Shown: positions 24,752 to 33,375, counted from the stretch's first letter. The stretch is 64,000 nt of DNA from Herbiconiux gentiana (GCF_024978135.1 NZ_JANTEZ010000002.1:558001-622000); one strand, 5' to 3'. Translations and numbers: made by a program. Notes: generated from the letters alone by a model not told the origin.

Positions 24752-26485
24752 TCACGCGAAGATGCGACGCAAAGCGTTCGTGGTCGTGAGATCCAGCAGC
24801 TCTTCGCCCCGGCCCGACAGAATCGTGCGGATCGCGTAGAGGGCGAAGCCCTTGGCCTGCTGCGCCGTGATCGCCGGTGGGATCGACAGTTCCTGACGTG
24901 CTGTCATCACTTCGACGAGTGCCGGGCCGTCGTGCTCGAGCGCTTCGCGGATCGCTTCATCGAGGTCGCGCGGATCGACCACGCGGCGTCCGAACAACCC
25001 GATCGATCGGGCGACCGCCGAGAAGTCGGGGTTCACGAGCTCCGTCCCGTAGTTCACGATCCCTGCCGCCTTCATCTCGAGTTCGACGAAGTTGAGGGAG
25101 GAATTGTTGATGACGATCACCTTCACGGGCAGCCTCAGCTGGACCAGGGTGAGGAGCTCGCCGAACAGCATCGCCAGCCCGCCGTCGCCGGCGATCGCGA
25201 CGACCTGCCGCCCGGGGTGCGACACCTGAGCGCCGATCGCGTGGGGAAGCGCGTTGGCCATCGTCCCGTGATTGAACGACCCGAAAAGGCGTCTCTGGCC
25301 GTTCATCGTCAGGTAGCGGCTGGCCCAGACCACGGGAGACCCGACGTCCATCGTGAAGATCGCGTCGTCTGCCGCCGCTTCATCCAGGATCTTCGTCATG
25401 TACTGCGGGTGGATCGGGGTGCGGTCTCGGTCGTTCACGGCCAGCGCGTCCAGCGATGCCCGGGTTTTCGTGTAGTGCTTCTTTGCGCGCTCCAGGTGGC
25501 TCGAATCCGTCTTCGTCTCGAGATGCGGAATGAGCGCCTCAACCGTCTCCTTCACGGTTCCCACGAGCCCGACGGCGATGGGCGCGCGTCGCCCGAGGTG
25601 TTCCCCGCGCACGTCGACCTGCACATAGGTCTTGTCCGTGGGCAGGAATTGGCGGTAGGGGAAATCGGTGCCGAGGAGGAGCACCGCGTCTGCCTCTTCG
25701 ATCGCCTTGACCCCTGAGGCGAAGCCCAGGAGCCCCGTCATGCCGACGTCGAACGGGTTGTCGTACTCCAGCAGTTCCTTGCCGCGGAACGTGTGGACGA
25801 TCGGTGCCTTGAGGATATCTGCCACGCGCATCACCTGTTCGTGTGCACCGGCGGTTCCCGCTCCGCCGAGGATGGTGATCTTCTCCGCGCCGTTCAGCGC
25901 TGCAGCGGCATCCTTCAGCTGGACGGTGTCGGGGATCACCGCCGACTTCGTCGGAACGATGCTGCGGGGCTCGTCCAACGGCTCAGTGAGGGCGAGGAAG
26001 ACCTCGCCCGGCACGACGACCACTGCCACTCCTCGTCGCTCGATGGCCGTCCTGATCGCGATCTCGAAGATCCGAGGTGCCATCTCCGGAGTGCTGATCA
26101 GCTCCGTGTAGACGGAGCACTCTGCGAAGAGGGTCTGCGGGTGGGTCTCCTGGAAGTATTCGGAACCGACCTCGTTCAGCGGGATCTGCGCGGCGATCGC
26201 CAGCACCGGGACCCGGGTGCGCTGCGCGTCGAAGAGACCGTTGACCAGATGCGTGTTGCCCGGTCCGCAACTGCCCACGCAGACGGCCAATTCGCCCGTG
26301 AGTCCTGCCTCGGCTGCTGCGGCGAAGGCACCCGCCTCCTCGTGCCTGACATGTTCCCAGGAGATGCTTCCGTCGCGACGGATGGCGTCGACGAACCCGT
26401 TGAGGCTGTCACCGGGAAGTCCGTACACGTGGTCGATCCCGCTCGCGCGAAGCACGGCGATCATATTGTCTGCAACGGTGGTCAT
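24752..26485 (-). CDS. poxB: pyruvate dehydrogenase (quinone) / pyruvate oxidase, ThDP-dependent
   Basis: 577 aa, close to E. coli PoxB (572 aa). The N-terminal pyrimidine-binding domain has YGLPGDSLNGFVDAIRR and HEEAGAFAAAAEAGLTG with the catalytic Glu. VGSCGPGNTHLVNGL is followed by the central FAD-type domain (ITILGGAGTAGAHEQV). The ThDP site is GDGGLAMLFGELLTLVQLRLPVKVIVINN. PoxB decarboxylates pyruvate to acetate and CO2 and passes electrons to menaquinone at the membrane. ATG 26485 has GGAG 8 bp upstream; the ATG at 26491 is too close. It overlaps or nearly abuts the LVIVD gene (stop at 26488), so the genes are co-expressed. Confidence 0.93.
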   Translation of the reverse strand: MTTVADNMIAVLRASGIDHVYGLPGDSLNGFVDAIRRDGSISWEHVRHEEAGAFAAAAEAGLTGELAVCVGSCGPGNTHLVNGLFDAQRTRVPVLAIAAQIPLNEVGSEYFQETHPQTLFAECSVYTELISTPEMAPRIFEIAIRTAIERRGVAVVVVPGEVFLALTEPLDEPRSIVPTKSAVIPDTVQLKDAAAALNGAEKITILGGAGTAGAHEQVMRVADILKAPIVHTFRGKELLEYDNPFDVGMTGLLGFASGVKAIEEADAVLLLGTDFPYRQFLPTDKTYVQVDVRGEHLGRRAPIAVGLVGTVKETVEALIPHLETKTDSSHLERAKKHYTKTRASLDALAVNDRDRTPIHPQYMTKILDEAAADDAIFTMDVGSPVVWASRYLTMNGQRRLFGSFNHGTMANALPHAIGAQVSHPGRQVVAIAGDGGLAMLFGELLTLVQLRLPVKVIVINNSSLNFVELEMKAAGIVNYGTELVNPDFSAVARSIGLFGRRVVDPRDLDEAIREALEHDGPALVEVMTARQELSIPPAITAQQAKGFALYAIRTILSGRGEELLDLTTTNALRRIFA

Positions 26486-26487
26486 GG

Positions 26488-27741
26488 TCATTTCTCCCTG
26501 CTCATGCCGGTGAACTCGACGATGTCGAGGCCGGCGTTGTAATCGGTGGTGAAGGCGAGCCCGTCCTCGCGGACGTAGACGTCGGCCGTCTGGATCACGG
26601 CCCGCCCGCCCGGTCGAGGGTCGACGACGGTCTCGGGGGCGGCGGGCACGAAGGCTCCGATCTGCTCCGGCCGGAACGGGTCGGAGATGTCGAAGGCGCG
26701 GAGTCCGGCGTTCTGGTAGGTGGCGAACACGATCTCGTCGGAGATGAAGCTTCCCGGTCGGTTCTCATGGAGGTTGTGCGGACCGAAATGCCGGCCCTTC
26801 CGCGCGTAGTCGTCCTCCGCCGGAGTCGGCAGCGTCGAAATGCTGACCGGGTTGGCCGGAACGCGGATGTCGAAGATCCACACGTGCTTGAGACCGTCGC
26901 CGAGCTCGTCGGAGGTGGCTTCGTCCGCCACGACGACGAGTCCGCGGTCGGGCAGAGGAAGGGCGGTGTGCGTTCCTCCCCCGAACGGTGGTGACCAGTT
27001 GCGGTGGCTGATCCGTGTCGGATCGGAACGATCCGTGATGTCCAGCAGGGTCAGCCCCCCGTCACGCCAGGACGCGTAGGCGGTGTCGCCGGAGACGATG
27101 GCGTGGTGCAGCGCGTAGCGCCACATGCTCTCGTCCCAATCTGGTATCTCACCGGCACCGGAGTTCATTCCCGGTAGCCAGTACCGCCCCGAGAACACCG
27201 GTCGTGCCGGGTCTGCGAGATCGATGACGGCGAAGATGTAGTCGGTGAAGCCCTGCGGGAGAACGGATGCGTACGCGTAACGCCCTCCGACGTACCAGAG
27301 CCGGTGCACCCCGACTCCATCCACGGGCAGGAACGATATCTGCCGAGGGTTCCCCGGGTCACTGATGTCGTAGATGGCGACCCCGGCGCTCCAGTCCTGG
27401 GGTTCTCCCTTAACCCGGCTTCCCACCGATCCGCCGTAATAATCCGCTTCGACGTCGAATTTCTTCCAGAGGTCTTTCGCGTGGATCACCAACAGCAGAT
27501 CATCGGCCGCCTGCAGGTGGATGTTCCAGGTGTTCCGCGGTGCAGGATGGAAGCCCGCCGGCCGGGGGTTCTTGGGGTCACGGACATCGATGACGCTGAA
27601 GCCACTGTTGAAGAGGTGGCCGACGTAGACGTGGTCACGGTAGTACTGCAGCTGCATCGCATCCGGTCGCCCTCCCTGATCCGAGTGGGCGACGTGCGTG
27701 AAGCCGATCTCGAGGTCGGCCGGCCGGGGGTCCATGGTCAT
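26488..27741 (-). CDS. LVIVD-repeat beta-propeller protein
   Basis: 417 aa with at least six LVIVD-type repeats: FSVIDVRDPKNPRPAG, VAIYDISDPGNPRQIS, FAVIDLADPARPVFSG, LTLLDITDRSDPTRIS, VWIFDIRVPANPVSIS and LRAFDISDPFRPEQIG, predicting a beta-propeller. No signal peptide is seen even though many relatives are secreted. No catalytic residues can be assigned; a binding or scaffold role is likely. Its start (ATG 27741) overlaps the MRJP-like stop as ATGA and its end abuts poxB, so it is an integral member of the operon. Confidence 0.88.
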   Translation of the reverse strand: MTMDPRPADLEIGFTHVAHSDQGGRPDAMQLQYYRDHVYVGHLFNSGFSVIDVRDPKNPRPAGFHPAPRNTWNIHLQAADDLLLVIHAKDLWKKFDVEADYYGGSVGSRVKGEPQDWSAGVAIYDISDPGNPRQISFLPVDGVGVHRLWYVGGRYAYASVLPQGFTDYIFAVIDLADPARPVFSGRYWLPGMNSGAGEIPDWDESMWRYALHHAIVSGDTAYASWRDGGLTLLDITDRSDPTRISHRNWSPPFGGGTHTALPLPDRGLVVVADEATSDELGDGLKHVWIFDIRVPANPVSISTLPTPAEDDYARKGRHFGPHNLHENRPGSFISDEIVFATYQNAGLRAFDISDPFRPEQIGAFVPAAPETVVDPRPGGRAVIQTADVYVREDGLAFTTDYNAGLDIVEFTGMSREK

Positions 27742-28838
27742 CGCAGCCGCACGGGAGCCGCGTCGATCCGGGTGCGGACGATGAGGTACGGCGGCACTCG
27801 GTCCTCCGTCCCGTTGAACAAGGGCGACCGGGGCAGCTGGTTGGCGCTGAGGTAGAGGTATCCGTCGGCTGCGATCGCGAGCGTGTCCGGCCAGAGGAGA
27901 GCGGGGCCGTGGAACACCGTGGACCAACTCCCGTCGCGGCTTCGTTTGACGACCGCGGAGTGCTCGTACGCCGTGGCGTAGACGGCACCGTCGGTATCTG
28001 ATTCCAGGCCGTCCGAGGCGCCTTTGTCCCCGAGGTCGCGGATCGTCGACGCCACCTCCAGGTCGGGGAGGTCTCGGTCTCTGAGCGCCTCGGTGCTCAC
28101 GCTGTACAGACGCCGGCTGGACAGCGGGCAGTAGTACAACGTCGAGCCGTCAGGGCTGATGGCGATTCCGTCAGCCCCGACCTGGTAACCGTCGCGCACA
28201 ATTCCCTGGACAATCGCACGGAACTGGTCGCTGGCCTGGGTGCTCGCGTGGCCTCGAAGTCGTGACCACCATTCCCCCGTTGCGAGGTCGATCACGATGA
28301 GTGCACCGGTCGGCTGAGAGTCGGTGACGTAGGCGTAACCCGCCTCTCCCTGGCTGAGGTCGAATCGCACGTCGTTCAGGTAGCTCGTCGCGGTCAGTGC
28401 CCCTTCGGTCGGGTGGAGCACACGGATCACCTCACCCGAGGTGAGATCGACCTGGACGAGCTTGGGACCCCCGTCGACCCACGGCTCGAACGACGGCGCT
28501 CCCGTGTCGAGCAGCCAAAGTGTGCCGTCGGGCGCCACCACGACGCTCTGCACGGAGACCAGGTTGTCCGAGCTGGTTCCGGGGGCCCAGGCGTTCACCT
28601 GCGCGTCGGGGTAGGCCACCGCCTTGCCATCGACGATCTCCGCAACGGTGAAAGGCACGTCGTCTCCCCATCGGGGGAAGGAGACGAACACCCGCCCGTC
28701 ATCCGAGACGGTCAGACCCGTCGGCATGTTGTCCTCGAGGGCCGCGACGACCTCGTAGCCGTCGGCGACCCAGGCGCCCAACGGAAGGCTTGTCTCGTGG
28801 GACAGCAGTTCTGCACCGGTGGATGTGATCTCTGTCAT
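27738..28838 (-). CDS. major royal jelly protein (MRJP/yellow)-like beta-propeller protein
   Basis: 366 aa resembling the bacterial MRJP/L-dopachrome-tautomerase-related family: MPTGLTVSDDGRVFVSFPRWGDDVPFTVAEI, LWLLDTG, YLNDVRFDLSQGEAGYAYVTDSQPTGALIVIDLATGEWWSRL, GADGIAISPDGSTLYYCPLSSRRLYSV and ASDGLESDTDGAVYATAYEHSAV. It folds like SMP-30 lactonases but specificity is unknown. No signal peptide is present. AAGGAG lies 7 bp before ATG 28838. It is the first gene of the four-gene operon, driven by a promoter carrying the shared dyad (28874-28918). Confidence 0.87.
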   Translation of the reverse strand: MTEITSTGAELLSHETSLPLGAWVADGYEVVAALEDNMPTGLTVSDDGRVFVSFPRWGDDVPFTVAEIVDGKAVAYPDAQVNAWAPGTSSDNLVSVQSVVVAPDGTLWLLDTGAPSFEPWVDGGPKLVQVDLTSGEVIRVLHPTEGALTATSYLNDVRFDLSQGEAGYAYVTDSQPTGALIVIDLATGEWWSRLRGHASTQASDQFRAIVQGIVRDGYQVGADGIAISPDGSTLYYCPLSSRRLYSVSTEALRDRDLPDLEVASTIRDLGDKGASDGLESDTDGAVYATAYEHSAVVKRSRDGSWSTVFHGPALLWPDTLAIAADGYLYLSANQLPRSPLFNGTEDRVPPYLIVRTRIDAAPVRLR

Positions 28839-28873
28839 GACTTTCTCCTTTTCATGAGTTGCTGACAAGGGGA

Positions 28874-28918
28874 AAGCTAGGAGCGTTCGAGCGGGTTGTG
28901 ATGGCCTCCGGGGGGACA
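28874..28918 (-). promoter_or_regulatory. Shared-dyad promoter C (MRJP-LVIVD-PoxB operon)
   Basis: On the minus strand TGTCCCCCCGGAGGCCA (28918-28902) is followed after 22 bp by TAGCTT (28879-28874). A second similar dyad, TGACCCCCGGAGGATCA, lies at 28945-28929. No -35 box is evident, which suggests activator dependence. Confidence 0.65.
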
Positions 28919-28942
28919 GCTTCGCGGATGATCCTCCGGGGG

Positions 28943-29317
28943 TCAGGCTGTCGGCACGATCTCCCGGGTCGTCGATGATGCCAGCGGTGAGAGGAGATCG
29001 CCGATCCAGGCGGCTCCGATCACCGCGTATTTGTCCCTGTAGGCCCGATCGATGTCGGTGGCGCTCGGAGCGGCCACTCTCAGCACGACTTCGCGCTGCA
29101 CACCGCCGGCTCTCACGATGACGTGGGGCGCTGAGGCGGCCCGCCTGAACCAACCCGATTCGGGTCCGTGGGACGACCGGATGTACAGCGCACCGTCCAA
29201 CCCGACCACCCAGATCGGCACGAACCGGTGGGCGGTGCCGTCGGCTCGAAGGGTCGAGATCTCGAGTTCCTCCGATGCGCCGATGGCGTCGAGCTCGTCT
29301 GCGGTCCAGCCATTCAT
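28943..29317 (-). CDS. DUF2255 family protein
   Basis: 124 aa matching DUF2255: MNGWTADELDAIGASEELEISTLRADGTAHRFVPIWVVGLDGALYIRSSHGPESGWFRRAASAPHVIVRAGGVQREVVLRVA, ending RAYRDKYAVIG. The fold is thought to be PPOX/split-barrel-like, possibly flavin- or F420-binding, but the function is undescribed. ATG 29317 has GGAGAG 4-7 bp upstream. It lies upstream of the MRJP operon on the same strand and has its own dyad promoter (29350-29394), back to back with that of the chloroperoxidase-like gene. Confidence 0.85.
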   Translation of the reverse strand: MNGWTADELDAIGASEELEISTLRADGTAHRFVPIWVVGLDGALYIRSSHGPESGWFRRAASAPHVIVRAGGVQREVVLRVAAPSATDIDRAYRDKYAVIGAAWIGDLLSPLASSTTREIVPTA

Positions 29318-29349
29318 GGTCTCTCCTTCTTCGGTTGTGGATGCGCCCG

Positions 29350-29394
29350 AAGCTACGACCTCTCGCCCACCTCGTCGTGGCCCTGGCCGGGACG
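29350..29394 (-). promoter_or_regulatory. Shared-dyad promoter D (DUF2255)
   Basis: On the minus strand CGTCCCGGCCAGGGCCA (29394-29378) is followed after 22 bp by TAGCTT (29355-29350). The dyad matches 13 of 17 positions of promoter A, which points the opposite way 17 bp further on. Confidence 0.6.
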
Positions 29395-29411
29395 GTCATG
29401 CCCTGCCTGGC

Positions 29412-29457
29412 TGTCCCCGTGAGGGCCATGTGCTGGGCGGCGCCCGCTCCCTAACGT
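29412..29457 (+). promoter_or_regulatory. Shared-dyad promoter A (chloroperoxidase-TDT operon)
   Basis: TGTCCCCGTGAGGGCCA (29412-29428) is followed after 23 bp by TAACGT (29452-29457). The coding start is 60 bp further on with a good ribosome-binding site. Confidence 0.65.
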
Positions 29458-29516
29458 TGCGGTCGTCACGTCACGTCACGTCGTTGGCGGACCCCATTCT
29501 CACGAAGGAGAAAATC

Positions 29517-30341
29517 GTGCCGTACTTCACCACTTCCGAGGGCATCGAGCTCTACTACACCGACAACGGGGCCGGCCAGCCCATCGTGTTCAGCCACGGC
29601 TGGCCCCTCTCCAGCGACGCGTGGCAGGTCGAGCTGAAGGTGTTCGCCGACGCCGGCTACCGCACCATCGCCCACGATCGACGTGGGCACGGCCGGTCGG
29701 CGAAGACCTCCACCGGCAACGACATCGACACGTACGCCCGGGACCTCGCCGAGCTGATCGAGCACCTCGACCTCCACGACCTCGTCATCTGGGGCCACTC
29801 GACCGGTGGCGGCGAGGCGGTCCGCTACGCCGCGCAGTACGCGAACGGCCGTGTCGCGAAGGTCGTGACCGCCGGGGCCATCCCTCCGGTGATGCTCAAG
29901 TCGGAGAAGAACCCGGAAGGGTCTCCGATCGAGGTGTTCGACGACATCCGCGCGGGAGTGCTGAAAGACGCGTCGCAGTTCTGGATCGACCTCGCCGAGG
30001 GCCCGTTCTACGGCGCCAACCGCCCGGGCAGTTCCGTCTCGGAGGGCGCGAAGCGCGACTTCTGGCGCCAGGGCGCGCTGGTGAACCTCGCCTCGGCCTA
30101 CGACTGCGTGAAGGCGTTCTCGGAGACCGAGCAGTTCGACGACTTGAAGGCGCTCGACGTCCCGATCTACATTGCGCACGGCTCCGACGACCAGATCGTC
30201 CCCATCGCCGGAGCCGCCGAGCAGAGCATCAAACTCGTCAAGCACGGCACGCTCAAGGTGTACGAGGGTGCGCCGCACGGCATCTACGGCGACTACCAGG
30301 ACGAGCTGATCAAGGACGTGCTCGCCTTCATCAAGGCGTGA
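29517..30341 (+). CDS. alpha/beta hydrolase, non-heme chloroperoxidase-like
   Basis: 274 aa. The alpha/beta hydrolase order is clear: FSHGWPLSSDAWQ (oxyanion region), AHDRRGHGRS, nucleophile elbow GHSTGGGE (about residues 93-100), IAHGSDDQIVP (acid) and GAPHGIYGDY (histidine). This is the cofactor-free haloperoxidase/perhydrolase group, which forms peracids from acetate and H2O2 in vitro; the in vivo role is usually ester hydrolysis. Acetate made by the nearby PoxB would be a conceivable partner (inference). The start is GTG 29517 with GAAGGAG upstream. The TDT transporter follows 4 bp after the stop. Confidence 0.9.
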   Translation: MPYFTTSEGIELYYTDNGAGQPIVFSHGWPLSSDAWQVELKVFADAGYRTIAHDRRGHGRSAKTSTGNDIDTYARDLAELIEHLDLHDLVIWGHSTGGGEAVRYAAQYANGRVAKVVTAGAIPPVMLKSEKNPEGSPIEVFDDIRAGVLKDASQFWIDLAEGPFYGANRPGSSVSEGAKRDFWRQGALVNLASAYDCVKAFSETEQFDDLKALDVPIYIAHGSDDQIVPIAGAAEQSIKLVKHGTLKVYEGAPHGIYGDYQDELIKDVLAFIKA

Positions 30342-30345
30342 CGGC

Positions 30346-31308
30346 ATGAGAACCCTCCGCCCCCGACCGCCGTTGAACACCTTCGGTATTGCTTTCGGGC
30401 TGACCGGGCTGGCCGGAGCGTGGACCGAGGCGGCGCGATCACTCGCGTCGCCTCCGGCCATCGGCGAAGCCCTCTGGGTTCTCGCGCTCCTCGTCTGGCT
30501 CGTCACGGCCGCCCTCTTCATCAGCCGGCTGCACGGATGGAAGGATCTGACCGGGGACCTGAAGAACCCGGTGCTCGCTCCTTTCGCGGCCCTCATCCCG
30601 ATTCCGCCGATGCTTCTGGGCGCCCATCTCCAGCCGACTCTGCCTGCCGTTGGCGTGCCGCTCGTCTGGGTCTGCGTCGTCGTGTCAGCGGTGTTCGGAT
30701 CGTGGTTCATCTCGCAGCTCCTGACCGTCTCGCGAGGGTTCGGCCCCGTGCACAGCGGGTACTTCCTGCCGACGGTCGCGGCAGGTCTGCTGACCGCCCA
30801 ATCGCTGGCGGTGATCGGGCAACCGAAGCTCGCCGTCGGCGCTCTCGGCATCGGGATGCTCTTCTGGCTGCTGATCGGCGGTGCCGTGATCGCCCGGCTG
30901 ATCGCCGGTCCCGACTCCCTGGCGGCACTGATGCCTACCCTCGGCATCTTCTCGGCCCCACCCGCGGTAGCGGGCAACGCCTGGTGGATCATCAGCGGCG
31001 GCCAGGGCGGCATGATCATCGATCTGCTGGCCGGAGCGATGGCGGCGGTCATCGCTCCCCACCTGTTCCTGATCGGACGGTACGCGAAGCTGCCTTTCGC
31101 CCTCGGTTTCTGGGCGCTCACCTTCACGGCCGCCGCCAGCGCCACCTTCACGCTTCGGCTGCTGTCGCTCGAGAGCGGTACCTGGGCCACGGTGGCCGCG
31201 TGGTTCGTGCTCGTCGCTGCCACGGTGTTCATCGGTGCGATCGGCGTCCGTTCCGTGCCACTGCTGGCGCCGAGAAGAGGGCCGCGACTAGTGAGCACAG
31301 CCCCGTGA
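30346..31308 (+). CDS. SLAC1/TDT family transporter (tellurite-resistance/dicarboxylate type)
   Basis: 320 aa with about ten hydrophobic segments in the TDT/SLAC1 pattern (PPLNTFGIAFGLTGLAGAW start, NPVLAPFAALIPIPPMLLG after TM2, VHSGYFLPTVAAGLLTAQSLA). Such proteins are anion channels or carriers (tellurite, dicarboxylates, small anions). It sits 4 bp after the chloroperoxidase-like gene, so it is co-transcribed. Its last 80 bp overlap, tail to tail, with the ABC permease gene on the other strand. Both frames look real, so the convergent transcripts are complementary there. Confidence 0.85.
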   Translation: MRTLRPRPPLNTFGIAFGLTGLAGAWTEAARSLASPPAIGEALWVLALLVWLVTAALFISRLHGWKDLTGDLKNPVLAPFAALIPIPPMLLGAHLQPTLPAVGVPLVWVCVVVSAVFGSWFISQLLTVSRGFGPVHSGYFLPTVAAGLLTAQSLAVIGQPKLAVGALGIGMLFWLLIGGAVIARLIAGPDSLAALMPTLGIFSAPPAVAGNAWWIISGGQGGMIIDLLAGAMAAVIAPHLFLIGRYAKLPFALGFWALTFTAAASATFTLRLLSLESGTWATVAAWFVLVAATVFIGAIGVRSVPLLAPRRGPRLVSTAP

Positions 31309-32578
31309 CCGTTAGCAGTGGGCGCGCATCCAGGTAGACGACCGTGAGCGGGTGCGACGGCGTCAGGACGGCGAACTCGGACATCACCGTGAGTATGGTG
31401 ACCGCGGCAGCTACCAGCGCCGCGGTCACGACCACGATCACGACTTCCCATGCGACCTGGAGGATCGTCGTCGCGCGCGGCGCACCGATCCCGTGCAGAA
31501 CCGAGGATTCGTACCGCCGCCTGAACGACCGAAGCAGGAGGGCGGCGCCACCTCCCGCCGCGCCGAGCAGCACCGGGCCCCCGAGGATGAGCGCGATGCC
31601 GCCGAGGGGAGCGGTGGCCGGATCGCCCGTGGCGCTCGACGCCACCGCGTTGCCGGCGAGGAGGGTGCTGGGGAGCCCGATGGCGACGAAGAACGGGGTG
31701 ATCGCGGCCGCGCCTTGAGGCGTTCGCGCGACGGCTGCGCGGGCGACGTAGAACGACGGTGACCATCGATATATGACGACACCGCTCCAGGCCCCTGACA
31801 CCCACCCCAGAGCGCGCCAGCCCAGAAGCGTGGTGATCGTCACCAGCACCGGTCCGATCAGCAGGGCCCCCGAACCGCCGGTGTCGACGGATCGTGGGAG
31901 CCCTCCGAGCAGCTGGAACGCGAGCAACGCCAAGGCCACGGTGAGAACGACCCTTGCCCAGGGGATCCGCTTCTCGTTTCCGGTTACGCCTCGCGTGTTC
32001 ACGGTACGGAGCACCGACTCCTGACCCGACAACTGCTGTAGTGGCGGGACGCGGGAGGCGCTCAGAGCGGCGGGGATGCCCGAGAGCCCGACCAGGGCGA
32101 TGACGCCCACCACAGCGATCGACGATCCGACCAACCCGAGGTGCGCCGCCGGAGAACCGAGGTCCGGCAACGACCCGAGAGCCAGGTCGACGAGCAACGG
32201 GGAGAATGCCGCCCCCACCGACCCGCCCAGCACGCCACCGACCATCCCGACGACCAGGATCTCCACGATGTTGATCTCCGCGACCTGCCGTGGCAGTACA
32301 CCGGCGATCTGCCACAAGGCGAAGGAGTCCGATCGAGCACGAACGATCGCACGCGTTGTCGACGTCATCACGATGACGACCGATGTGACGGTGAACGCGA
32401 TGACGGTTCCGGCGATCGCGAGGAGCGCCAGGGATCGGACCCCGGTGACGGGAATCGCCGTGTCGATGAGTGTCGCCGGGATCGTCAGCGCGAAGGCGGC
32501 GACCACCGCCACCAGCACCCCACCGACCCACCAGCCCAGAGACCTTCGAAGGTCGCCAAGGACGAGTCGACCGATCAT
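31229..32578 (-). CDS. FtsX/MacB-type ABC transporter permease
   Basis: 449 aa with FtsX-like architecture: an N-terminal membrane segment (GWWVGGVLVAVVAAFALTIPATLI), a three-helix FtsX block (LALLAIAGTVIAFTVTSVVIVMTSTTRAIVRARSDSFALWQIAGVLPRQVAEINIVEILVVG) and a second block (VLHGIGAPRATTILQVAWEVVIVVVTAALVAAAVTILTV). Extracytoplasmic loops are small. With the ATPase it likely forms an exporter or lipoprotein/peptide mechanotransmission pump. ATG 32578 overlaps the ATPase stop (ATGA). The 3' end overlaps the convergent TDT gene by 80 bp. Confidence 0.87.
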   Translation of the reverse strand: MIGRLVLGDLRRSLGWWVGGVLVAVVAAFALTIPATLIDTAIPVTGVRSLALLAIAGTVIAFTVTSVVIVMTSTTRAIVRARSDSFALWQIAGVLPRQVAEINIVEILVVGMVGGVLGGSVGAAFSPLLVDLALGSLPDLGSPAAHLGLVGSSIAVVGVIALVGLSGIPAALSASRVPPLQQLSGQESVLRTVNTRGVTGNEKRIPWARVVLTVALALLAFQLLGGLPRSVDTGGSGALLIGPVLVTITTLLGWRALGWVSGAWSGVVIYRWSPSFYVARAAVARTPQGAAAITPFFVAIGLPSTLLAGNAVASSATGDPATAPLGGIALILGGPVLLGAAGGGAALLLRSFRRRYESSVLHGIGAPRATTILQVAWEVVIVVVTAALVAAAVTILTVMSEFAVLTPSHPLTVVYLDARPLLTVTGLCSLVAALFSAPAVARNGRRSHR

Positions 32579-33294
32579 GCCGCGCGCTCCACTGCTTCGA
32601 ACACCTGCCGTGCGGATGGACGGATCAGCTCGCGGTGCAACTGCCCACCCCGGAGCACGAGCACACGATCCGTGCGCGCCGCGGCTTCGGGGTCGTGTGT
32701 CACCACCACGACAGACCGTCGCCCGTCTGCGACTCGGCGAAGCAGCCCCATCACGCCGGCCCCGGCGACGGCGTCCAGAGCACCCGTCGGTTCGTCGGCG
32801 AACAGGATGCGCGGGCGGGAGAGCAAAGCTCGAGCAACCGCGACCCGCTGCTGCTGCCCTCCCGAGAGCCTCTCCGGTCGAGCTTCGTGGAGGCCCTCGA
32901 GCCCCACGTCGAGCAGAACGGCGTCGATCTCGCGTTTCGACACTTCTCGTCCCGCCAGTCGCGCCTGCAGCTCGACGTTCTCCCTGACGTCGAGCGCCGG
33001 GATCAGATTGCACGACTGGAAGATGAAACCGACCTGATCACGTCGCAGCTTCGCGATCGCGGCTGCTCTCAGCTGCGTGAGATCGATACCGGTCAACGAG
33101 ACCGTTCCGGCGGAGACCCGCTCGAGGCCACCCAGGCAATACAGAAGGGTGGACTTTCCCGAGCCGCTGGGCCCGACGATGGAGACGAACTCACCTTCAC
33201 CCACCTGCAGGGTGATGTCGTTCAGCACCGTGATGACCTCGCGACCCCGACCCGCGGGATAGTCCTTGCTTATGCTGTCGGCCTGTACGAGCAT
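32575..33294 (-). CDS. ABC transporter ATP-binding protein (MacB/LolD type)
   Basis: 239 aa with Walker A GPSGSGKST (about residues 42-50), Q-loop GFIFQSCNLIPALDVRENVELQARLAG, signature LSGGQQQRVAVARALLSRP, Walker B ILFADEPTGALD and the THDPEAAARTDRVLVLRGG H-loop. This is the standard MacB/LolD class that pairs with FtsX-type permeases, and one follows in an ATGA overlap. Upstream lies a dyad promoter (33315-33360) divergent from the aldo/keto reductase promoter, linking this exporter to the shared regulon. Confidence 0.93.
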   Translation of the reverse strand: MLVQADSISKDYPAGRGREVITVLNDITLQVGEGEFVSIVGPSGSGKSTLLYCLGGLERVSAGTVSLTGIDLTQLRAAAIAKLRRDQVGFIFQSCNLIPALDVRENVELQARLAGREVSKREIDAVLLDVGLEGLHEARPERLSGGQQQRVAVARALLSRPRILFADEPTGALDAVAGAGVMGLLRRVADGRRSVVVVTHDPEAAARTDRVLVLRGGQLHRELIRPSARQVFEAVERAA

Positions 33295-33314
33295 TGCGGC
33301 CCCCCTTCCCGGTC

Positions 33315-33360
33315 ATCGTAGGGACGCCACTGATGACGCAGGGTGACCCGTCCGGGAACA
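33315..33360 (-). promoter_or_regulatory. Shared-dyad promoter E (ABC exporter)
   Basis: On the minus strand TGTTCCCGGACGGGTCA (33360-33344) is followed after 23 bp by TACGAT (33320-33315), 20 bp before the ATPase start. Confidence 0.55.
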
Positions 33361-33375
33361 GTTCCGCGCCCTGCC

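Noticed and set aside
28929-28945. Sixth copy of the shared dyad as a promoter of its own
   Set aside because: It has no TANNNT box at the right distance and overlaps the DUF2255 stop; it is listed as a second site of promoter C.
29466-32531. A very long open frame on the minus strand opposite the hydrolase and TDT genes
   Set aside because: It is a high-GC shadow: composition is Arg/Ala/Pro-rich, no domain is recognisable, and it runs antisense to well-supported genes.
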